Shown: positions 1 to 4,977 of the stretch, piece after piece
How positions within the stretch are numbered: the stretch's first letter is position 1
How the letters are laid out: each line of letters begins with the position of its first letter
Source: Deltaproteobacteria bacterium
GTDB taxonomy: Bacteria; Myxococcota; XYA12-FULL-58-9; JAUUZB01
Length of the DNA: 7,813 bases
Assembly (NCBI GenBank): GCA_030590185.1
Contig: JAUUZB010000138.1
Coordinates: 1 to 7,813 of the forward strand
Reading direction: 5' to 3'
Program-made: the position numbers and the translations under genes
The notes under the pieces: model-generated
Databases searched by the model: none
What the model saw: the letters and a program-made list of their open reading frames with translations, nothing else
Told to the model about the DNA's origin: nothing

Positions 1-480
1 CGAGAAGGTCGCGTCGGTTGCAACCGCCCCCGCGGTTCCAATCGCCGCCACGAAAACGTGGGTGTCGTTGCCACCCTCGGCGAGCTCAAAGAGAAATCCC
101 CCATTAACGATCTCGTAGACAATGGCGAAGTCGGCGTCGAATCCAAAGGTGACCTCCGTTAGGTTGCCACTCCCGGTGGTGCCACCCGAGATCGCCGTGC
201 GGCCCGGATCCAACTGGTCATCCATGCCGTAGGTGTCGCCGAACCCACCAGCGACCGAGTCGATGTAGATCACCACCGTGTCGTTGAGGTCGCCCGTGCC
301 CCTGGTGAGGGTGAAGGTCAACACGTCGGCGGCACGCGTTATCTCCAACGTGCCCTCGCCGACCGCCCCACCAAAACCGGCATTGCCATTTCCGGAATAG
401 GTGGCAGCCATGACAGGCGCGGCCAACAACAATCCGGCCACAACCGAGATACCAAAGGGAATTCTGGTACGTGCGTGCAT
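1..480 (-). CDS. Secreted/surface protein of unknown function, N-terminal part (3' end outside window)
   Basis: An open frame runs from ATG at 480 to the window edge without a stop (160 residues seen). The start is fixed by a GAGGAGAG ribosome site five bases upstream. Residues 1-25 form a Sec signal peptide: basic n-region (HARTR), hydrophobic core (about residues 9-21), and a V-M-A cleavage site after A25. The mature part is Gly/Thr/Asp-rich and beta-strand-like, with few charged helices. It contains the segment FGFDADFAI (residues 112-120) followed about 10 residues later by FLFELAEGG (129-137). I recall similar FDADYAI/LFEL pairs in extracellular beta-sandwich proteins of several phyla, but cannot name a family. 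No lipobox or enzymatic motif is visible. The gene is divergent from the enoyl-CoA hydratase operon, with 164 bp between them, so the two need not be related in function. It could carry a C-terminal sorting tag (PEP-CTERM or type IX-like), which would lie outside the window. Confidence 0.8.
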   Translation of the reverse strand, partial: MHARTRIPFGISVVAGLLLAAPVMAATYSGNGNAGFGGAVGEGTLEITRAADVLTFTLTRGTGDLNDTVVIYIDSVAGGFGDTYGMDDQLDPGRTAISGGTTGSGNLTEVTFGFDADFAIVYEIVNGGFLFELAEGGNDTHVFVAAIGTAGAVATDATFS

Positions 481-485
481 CTGTG

Positions 486-493
486 CTCTCCTC
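486..493 (-). promoter_or_regulatory. Ribosome binding site of the secreted-protein gene
   Basis: On the minus strand this reads GAGGAGAG, a good Shine-Dalgarno core, five bases before the ATG at 480. It settles the start of the left-hand partial gene and places the signal peptide at its very N-terminus. Confidence 0.7.
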
Positions 494-644
494 GATGACG
501 GTTCCGCCCCCCCATAGCCAATCCGGCAAAAGGAGCAAAGGGGTCCCAATGAACCCCCCTGGCCAAGGCTAAGTCGTTGTATTAAAAGGACCGCCCCACA
601 CCCGGGCCCAACGAGGACAACCCACTTCATGATGGCTGCAGCCC

Positions 645-1445
645 ATGCGCGTCACCCGTAGCGACGACGGCACGCCGGTCTGGCGGATCCGCCTCGCACC
701 GTCCGATAAAAACGATCGCGCGGCGCTGATCGACCCAGAGGGGGTCGCCACCCTCGAGGGCTTCCTCGAGGCGGCCTACGCCGACGACGCCTGCCGGGTG
801 ATCGTGCTCGAAGGTTCCCCCGGCCAATTCTGCCTCGGCATGCACCTGGCCAAGGCGGCCGCGACTCCCGAGGCAGACCTCAGCTCCGAGGTGCACCGCT
901 TTGCCGACTGCCTGCGGCTGATGCGCGCCTCACCCAAATACGTCATCTCCGCGGTCGACGGCGCTGCCATGGGCGGCGGTCTCGGCCTGGCCACGGCGGC
1001 GGATGTCGTCATCGCCACCGAGGCCTCGACCTTCGGCCTCCCGGAGGTAGTGCTCGGCCTGCTGCCCGCCGTGGTCTTACCGATCCTGTTGGAGCGCCTG
1101 CCGCCACAGAAGGCGAGGCTGGTCGCCCTGTCGAGCAGCTTCAACGCCAGCGTGGCGCTCGGCCTCGGCTTGATCGACCGCGTGGTCCCGGACTACGCCA
1201 AGCTCGAGCGCGCCCTGCGCTCGACCATCAAACATGCCCTGCGTTGCCAACCCGCGGCGGTCGACGGCCTCAAACGCCTGGACGAACGCATCGCCGGGAT
1301 GCCGCTAGCGGGCGCGGTGCACGTCGGCGCCTCTGTCACCACCGATCTCATGGCCTCGCCCGACACGGCGAACGCCATCACGGCGTTCCTGGAGGGGGAG
1401 CCCCTCCCCTGGTTCGACCGCTACCGACCGCCAAAGGAGAAGTGA
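645..1445 (+). CDS. pksH-like: ECH1-type enoyl-CoA hydratase of polyketide beta-branching (PksH-like, HMG-ACP dehydratase)
   Basis: A 266-residue crotonase-fold protein. The predicted reaction is dehydration of an HMG-thioester (normally HMG-ACP) to 3-methylglutaconyl-thioester in the cytoplasm. Visible features are the first oxyanion-hole segment FCLGMH (62-67), the second one MGGGLG (109-114), and E134 in FGLPEVVLGL, the position of the second catalytic Glu of crotonase (rat Glu164). The first crotonase Glu (rat Glu144) is a Gly here, as I recall for PksH. The stretch LGLLPAVVLPILLERLP (137-153) and the tail FLEGEPLPWFDRY resemble PksH (LFGLYPACVLPFL; GQFPWED) far more than fatty-acid hydratases. 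The start is the only usable ATG: an in-frame TGA lies at 630-632. No Shine-Dalgarno lies at normal distance, since the nearest GAGGA is at 613-617. ECH2 follows three bases after the stop. A generic enoyl-CoA hydratase is the fallback call. Confidence 0.85.
   Translation: MRVTRSDDGTPVWRIRLAPSDKNDRAALIDPEGVATLEGFLEAAYADDACRVIVLEGSPGQFCLGMHLAKAAATPEADLSSEVHRFADCLRLMRASPKYVISAVDGAAMGGGLGLATAADVVIATEASTFGLPEVVLGLLPAVVLPILLERLPPQKARLVALSSSFNASVALGLGLIDRVVPDYAKLERALRSTIKHALRCQPAAVDGLKRLDERIAGMPLAGAVHVGASVTTDLMASPDTANAITAFLEGEPLPWFDRYRPPKEK
1433..1440 (+). promoter_or_regulatory. Ribosome binding site of the ECH2 gene
   Basis: AAAGGAGA lies inside the last codons of the upstream ECH1 gene, eight bases before the ATG at 1449. 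Together with the 3-bp intergenic gap it points to coupled translation of ECH1 and ECH2. Confidence 0.7.
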
Positions 1446-1448
1446 GCC

Positions 1449-2210
1449 ATGGGCGCGCGCATCGAGCTATCCCCCCTCGAAGATGGGATCACCCTGCTGC
1501 ACCTCAACGACCGGGAGGGCAAGAACACCTTCTCCGAGCCGTTCATCGAGGAGCTGATGGCCAGCCTGACCGAGCTCGGCCAGGATCGGGAAACCCGAGT
1601 CTGCATCATCCGTGGCCTCGAGGAGGTCTTCTGTGCCGGCGCCAGCCAGGAGGTGCTCGCCGACCTCGCCGGCGGCGCCATGACCGCCTCGGACATCCTC
1701 CTGCCAAAATTTCTCCTCGACCTGCCGATGCCGACCATCGCCGCCATGGAGGGTCACGCGGTCGGCGGCGGCCTCGCCATGGGCCTGTGCTGCGACGTGG
1801 TGCTGATGGCGCGAGAGAGCCGGTATGGCGCGAGCTTCATGAACATGGGCTTCACCCCTGGCATGGGCTCGACCCGGCTCATCCAGTTGGCCTTTGGCGA
1901 GTACCTGGCGAATGAAATGCTATTCGGCGGGCAGTTGTTCAAGGGCTCCCACTTCGAGGGTCGCGGCTCGATCAACGCCGTGCTCCCGAAGGACAAGGTC
2001 TGGAAGCGGGCCCTGCGCATCGCCCGGGGCTTTGCCGAGAAGCCGCGCGGTTCCCTCGAAACGCTCAAGCGCTACCTGTCGCTCCCCCGGCGTCAGGCCT
2101 TCGAAGAGACCCGGACGGTCGAGACCCTGATGCACCAGGTGAGCTTTGCCCAGCCGGAGACCGCCCGCCTGATCAAGGAATACTGGGACCAGGTGCGCGG
2201 CGACGAATAG
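1449..2210 (+). CDS. pksI-like: ECH2-type decarboxylase of polyketide beta-branching (PksI-like, methylglutaconyl-ACP decarboxylase)
   Basis: A 253-residue crotonase-fold protein, close to the length of PksI (about 249). The predicted reaction is decarboxylation of 3-methylglutaconyl-thioester to 3-methylcrotonyl-thioester, the step after ECH1. Signature segments are KNTFSE (25-30), FCAGASQE (61-68) for the first oxyanion position, AAMEGHAVGGGLAMGL (98-113) for the second, FMNMGFTPGMGST (130-142), AEKPRGSLETLK (196-207) and MHQVSF (228-233). These line up with PksI from memory (KNAFSQ, AAMQGHGIGGG, FMKYGFTPGMGAT, AEKPRNSLVTLK, MHEKTF). Both crotonase Glu positions are absent, as expected for a decarboxylating ECH2. 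H229 matches the catalytic His of PksI (His230) and of the CurF ECH2 domain (His240). The partner Lys (PksI Lys80, CurF Lys86) aligns with T79, which is odd and reported as a finding. The gene is translationally coupled to ECH1. Confidence 0.88.
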   Translation: MGARIELSPLEDGITLLHLNDREGKNTFSEPFIEELMASLTELGQDRETRVCIIRGLEEVFCAGASQEVLADLAGGAMTASDILLPKFLLDLPMPTIAAMEGHAVGGGLAMGLCCDVVLMARESRYGASFMNMGFTPGMGSTRLIQLAFGEYLANEMLFGGQLFKGSHFEGRGSINAVLPKDKVWKRALRIARGFAEKPRGSLETLKRYLSLPRRQAFEETRTVETLMHQVSFAQPETARLIKEYWDQVRGDE

Positions 2211-2221
2211 CGGTTTGGACG

Positions 2222-2242
2222 AGTTGGGCTAGAGGCCCAACT
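2222..2242. terminator. Hairpin at the convergent junction, possible bidirectional terminator
   Basis: A perfect 8-bp inverted repeat: AGTTGGGC at 2222-2229 and GCCCAACT at 2235-2242, with a 5-base loop TAGAG. It sits where the plus-strand ECH operon (stop at 2208-2210) meets the minus-strand reductase gene. That gene's stop codon (2229-2231) is mostly in the loop, and its last codons form one arm. No T-run follows on either strand, so it is not a textbook intrinsic terminator. It may act as a convergent-transcript stop or 3'-end stabiliser. Confidence 0.4.
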
Positions 2243-3035
2243 TCTCCCGCTGCTCGAACATACGCATGGCGTTGTCGGCGAAGGAGAAGCCGCGGTCGAG
2301 GAACAGGATCTCCCCGGAGACGCCGTCCATCAATCCGCTGCACAGGGCCAGCGCCGCGTCGGCGACCTCCTCCGTTTTGATGAAGTAGTCGTCGCCGCAG
2401 TATTTGCGGTGGAAGGGCACGAACTCTGGGCCGAAGGTCGCCTCCAAAGACTCGGTGACCACCGACCGGGCGCGCAGGATGTTGATGCGTATGTCCTCTT
2501 CAAAGAAGGTCACGGCCAGGTAGCGGCAGAAGATCTCCATGACCGTCTTGGCCGCGCCGACCATGGCGTAGCCCGGGTAGTAGGTCGCCGCGCCGTCCGA
2601 GGACATGCCAATGGCGTAGCGGGGCAACTTGCCCATGATCGCCTTGGCCGCCTGGAGATACCCGACAAAGGGCCAGGTGCTGTAGTCGAGGGTCCGCTGG
2701 AAGCTGCGCCGTTTGAAGCTCTTGAGACCCTTGGTCACCTGGCCGAAGGCGACGTTGCTGATCAGCACCTCGAGCTGGTCGTGGTCCTTTTTGATCGCCT
2801 CGAAGACCGCGGTGGTGTCCTCCTTCTGGGTCACGTCCGCCTCGAGGATCACCGGCTCCGCTGCCCCCACCTCTTTGAACTGGAGGCGGATCGCGTCCTC
2901 GTCCGCCGAGCCCCACTTGTGGGTGAGATAGACCCGCGCCCCCTGGCGACCAAAGGCGAGGCCGGTGGCCAAGCCAATCCCCTTGGTACCGCCGGTGATG
3001 AGCACGGCCTTATTCGAAAGATCGTTCGTGAACAT
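2229..3035 (-). CDS. Short-chain reductase with FabI/FabL-type active site, copy 1
   Basis: A 268-residue classical-size SDR with a Rossmann fold, probably an NAD(P)H-dependent enoyl-thioester reductase. Motifs in order: TGGTKGIG (14-21) for nucleotide binding; EADV (65-68); SNVA (93-96) in place of NNAG; S145/S146; then Y156-x6-K163. That spacing, Y-x6-K instead of YxxxK, is the hallmark of FabI/FabL enoyl-ACP reductases, and the residue numbers equal those recalled for E. coli FabI Tyr156/Lys163. The context RYLAV (171-175) also recalls FabL. The start at 3035 is chosen because GAGGAGG lies six bases upstream and because the protein then has the same length as its paralogue next door; a longer frame to 3161 only reads over that neighbour. 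The substrate is unknown. The convergent ECH1/ECH2 genes make a short branched enoyl-thioester a reasonable guess. A ketoreductase role cannot be excluded. Confidence 0.85.
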   Translation of the reverse strand: MFTNDLSNKAVLITGGTKGIGLATGLAFGRQGARVYLTHKWGSADEDAIRLQFKEVGAAEPVILEADVTQKEDTTAVFEAIKKDHDQLEVLISNVAFGQVTKGLKSFKRRSFQRTLDYSTWPFVGYLQAAKAIMGKLPRYAIGMSSDGAATYYPGYAMVGAAKTVMEIFCRYLAVTFFEEDIRINILRARSVVTESLEATFGPEFVPFHRKYCGDDYFIKTEEVADAALALCSGLMDGVSGEILFLDRGFSFADNAMRMFEQREKLGL

Positions 3036-3041
3036 CGTGGG

Positions 3042-3048
3042 CCTCCTC
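3042..3048 (-). promoter_or_regulatory. Ribosome binding site of reductase copy 1
   Basis: The minus strand reads GAGGAGG six bases before the ATG at 3035. It overlaps the stop codon of the upstream reductase (3047-3049), so translation of the two paralogues is probably coupled. This site decides the start of copy 1. Confidence 0.8.
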
Positions 3049-3853
3049 ACAAGCCGAGCTTGTCGCGGTTGTGGTAGAGGTGCATGTAGTTGTCGAAGTA
3101 GGCGGTGCTGCGATCGACGGTGAGCACCTGACCATTCATGGCGTCGAGCAAGCCGCTGCACACCGCCAGGATGGCATCTGCCATCTCCTCGGCCTGCATG
3201 AAGTGCTTGTCCCCGGCGACCTTGCGCATGAAATCCGGGTAGTCCTGGCCGTGAGCGACCAGCGCCGATTCGGTGAGCACGTTGCGGGTGCGCACCATGT
3301 TCACGTGCACGCCTTGGTCCGCGAGCTCCACCGCCAGGTAGCGGCCGAAGGCTTCCATGGTCGCCTTGGCAACCGCCACGAAGTCGTAACCTTTATAGTA
3401 GTGATCGATGCCATCCGACGAGGTGCCGATGACGTAGCGCGGATAGCGGCCAAAGGTCTTCTCGATCAGCTGGAGGTAGGAGATCAGCGGCCAAACGCTG
3501 AAATCGATAGTCCGGCGCAGGGCCCGGGAGGAGAGGGCTTCGAGCTCGGTGGTGATCGGCACGGCGCAGACGTTGCTGACGAAAACCTCGACGCCCTCCG
3601 GGTGGTCCTTCTTCACCTCAGCGAGGAGCTCCTCGGTATCCGGATCCTTGGAGGCATCCGCCTCCATGATGAACGGCTCGGGCGCGCCCGCGGCCTCGAA
3701 CTGGGCCTTGACCGGCTCGGCGTGATCGTCGTCCCAGACGTGGGTCAGGTAGACGTGCGCACCCTGCCGCCCAAAGGCGAGGCCGGTGGCCAGCCCGATA
3801 CCCTTGACGCCGCCGGTGATGATGACCGCCTTGCCGTGGTAATCGTTCAACAT
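3047..3853 (-). CDS. Short-chain reductase with FabI/FabL-type active site, copy 2
   Basis: A 268-residue SDR, tandem paralogue of the downstream gene; roughly half of the residues are identical by eye. Motifs: TGGVKGIG (13-20), EADA (64-67), SNVC (93-96), S145/S146, Y156-x6-K163 and RYLAVE (171-176). All catalytic positions fall at the same residue numbers as in copy 1, so both copies should be active. Sixteen consecutive residues around the cofactor loop (from KGIG to RQGA) are identical between copies, and both end in KLGL. The start at 3853 is preferred over the in-frame ATG at 3877: it aligns with the N-terminus of copy 1 (MFTND / MLND) and gives equal lengths. Its ribosome site is mediocre (AGAGGA about 10 bases upstream, or AGAAGG abutting the ATG). 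With copy 1 it could form a homologous heteromer or act on a second substrate. Confidence 0.83.
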   Translation of the reverse strand: MLNDYHGKAVIITGGVKGIGLATGLAFGRQGAHVYLTHVWDDDHAEPVKAQFEAAGAPEPFIMEADASKDPDTEELLAEVKKDHPEGVEVFVSNVCAVPITTELEALSSRALRRTIDFSVWPLISYLQLIEKTFGRYPRYVIGTSSDGIDHYYKGYDFVAVAKATMEAFGRYLAVELADQGVHVNMVRTRNVLTESALVAHGQDYPDFMRKVAGDKHFMQAEEMADAILAVCSGLLDAMNGQVLTVDRSTAYFDNYMHLYHNRDKLGL

Positions 3854-4025
3854 CCTTCTCGTTCCTCTCGCCGACATCCCAAAAAAGCGGGAGCGGCCGT
3901 ACGCGCCGGAGGCCCCATGCCACAGAACGAACGAAACGAGAAGATCGTGACCACCATGGTGAGACGAAAGCGACTCGCGGCAAGATAGTCACGACCGCCT
4001 CAATGGGCACTCTGCCGACCCCCGC
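3854..4025. other. 172-bp intergenic region upstream of the reductase pair
   Basis: This gap separates the PhnD-like gene from the reductase pair, all on the minus strand, and is the likely place for a reductase promoter. I see no convincing -35/-10 pair and no terminator hairpin. Two small structures are present: a short tandem-like run GAACGAACGAAACGAG at 3925-3940, and a perfect palindrome CACCATGGTG at 3952-3961. Either could be a protein-binding site; neither matches an operator I know. Confidence 0.3.
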
Positions 4026-4961
4026 TCACTCGCCCCCCGGGCCCTCCCCCGCGGCCCTCTCCACCCGCCGCACGTCGTCAAAGACGCTGTCGGCGGCGCG
4101 GATGAAGCCGCTCATGGTGGTCGCGGTCAACACCTGCCGGCCCTCGGCGGTGCGCGTGCTGAGCTCGAGCAGGGCGGCGAGCACTCGGCCACGGCTCGTC
4201 GCGTCGAGACTAGGGGTAGCGCAGAAGACGTCGAGGGGAATGCGCCCGGTCTTGGCGATGATCCGGAACCGGCCGCGGCTCTTCATCTCATGGGGCACCG
4301 CGTAGGTCGCGGCGCCGTCGACCTCGCCGGCGATCACCATCTCCCCGAGCCGCGTGTGGTTGCCGGCGAACACGACCTCGCGAAAAAAGGTATCCGGTTC
4401 GTGGCCGCGCTCCTTGAGGTAGGCGACCGCGTAGAGGTAGCCGCTGGCGGAGCGACGGTCCACAAAGCCGAAGCGCTTGCCCCGCAAATCCTCCACGCTC
4501 CTGATCGCACTGTCACGGTGGGCCACGATATAGGAGGCGTAGTCGGCCGCCCCGGCGGCGATGGGTGACACCAGGGGCGTTAGGTCCGGATGGGCGCGCT
4601 TGGCGCGGACGTAGTTGAGTGGGGAGAAGACCACGAGGTGAGCCTCCCGGGCTTCGATCAGGGCCATGACGCCCGTGTAAGCGTCGGGCACGACCAGACG
4701 CGCCGGCAGGCCGAGCGTGGTGCCGAGGTGCCGGATGATCGGGCCCAAGTCGGCATGCATCTCCGCCGTGCTCATGTAGGGCGTCACCGCCATGACCAAC
4801 TCGGTGGGCGGCGTCACCGCTCCCCCCAGTTGGGGGGACGGAGCGCCCGGGGCACTCGGGGGCGGGTCCGGCGATGGTGGTGGCGGCTGGGGAGCCTTCG
4901 ACGGCTCGCTGCAGGCGACCAACAACAGCCCGAGCAGGGGCCAACCGAGCCGGGCGATCAT
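4026..4961 (-). CDS. PhnD-like periplasmic binding lipoprotein with proline-rich linker
   Basis: A 311-residue solute-binding protein of the phosphate/phosphite/phosphonate family (PhnD-like). Residues 1-16 are a lipoprotein signal peptide ending in lipobox LVAC, with lipidated C17. Residues 24-44 are a Pro/Ser/Ala-rich tether, and the binding domain covers about 54-295. Family-like segments are PYMSTAEMHADLGPI (61-75), PDAYTGVMALIEAREAHLV (92-110), FSPLNYVRAK (112-121), LRGKRFGFVDRRSASGYLYA (159-178, the PhnD 'GKR.xF.D..S.SGY' loop; S171/S173 are the likely anion-binding serines), RLGEMVIAGEVDGAATY (204-220) and IPLDVFCATPSLD (241-253). Relatives bind phosphonates or phosphite, or act as sensor domains; the ligand here is not readable. 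The ribosome site is weak. It starts 16 bp after the TPR gene, suggesting one operon. No ABC permease or ATPase gene is in the window. Confidence 0.83.
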   Translation of the reverse strand: MIARLGWPLLGLLLVACSEPSKAPQPPPPSPDPPPSAPGAPSPQLGGAVTPPTELVMAVTPYMSTAEMHADLGPIIRHLGTTLGLPARLVVPDAYTGVMALIEAREAHLVVFSPLNYVRAKRAHPDLTPLVSPIAAGAADYASYIVAHRDSAIRSVEDLRGKRFGFVDRRSASGYLYAVAYLKERGHEPDTFFREVVFAGNHTRLGEMVIAGEVDGAATYAVPHEMKSRGRFRIIAKTGRIPLDVFCATPSLDATSRGRVLAALLELSTRTAEGRQVLTATTMSGFIRAADSVFDDVRRVERAAGEGPGGE

Positions 4962-4977
4962 CGTGCCGATCCCGTCA

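Noticed and set aside
540..557. GGGGT/ACCCC inverted repeat in the divergent intergenic region
   Set aside because: Only five base pairs with an 8-base loop, surrounded by G/C runs that would pair in many ways; not distinct from background.
580..585. TATTAA as a -10 box for the ECH operon
   Set aside because: No matching -35 element lies at 16-18 bp, since that stretch is CCCTGG-like. It is an isolated AT-rich hexamer in GC-rich DNA.
1244..1915. A 223-codon plus-strand frame spanning the ECH1/ECH2 junction
   Set aside because: It is Arg/Pro/His-rich, overlaps both ECH genes in another frame, and crosses a junction that the two real genes explain.
3036..3161. N-terminal extension of reductase copy 1
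   Set aside because: The extra residues are an out-of-frame reading of the end of copy 2. The ATG at 3035 has a strong ribosome site and aligns with the start of copy 2.
3071..3988. A long plus-strand open frame of 305 codons opposite reductase copy 2
   Set aside because: It is the antisense of a clearly homologous SDR. Its composition is typical of GC-rich shadow frames (His/Val/Gly/Asp-rich), it has no recognisable domain, and the similar shadow opposite copy 1 arises for the same reason.
3917..3988. A 23-codon plus-strand frame (MPQNERNEK...) in the reductase upstream region
   Set aside because: It has no convincing ribosome site, no continuation and a basic low-complexity composition; probably chance.
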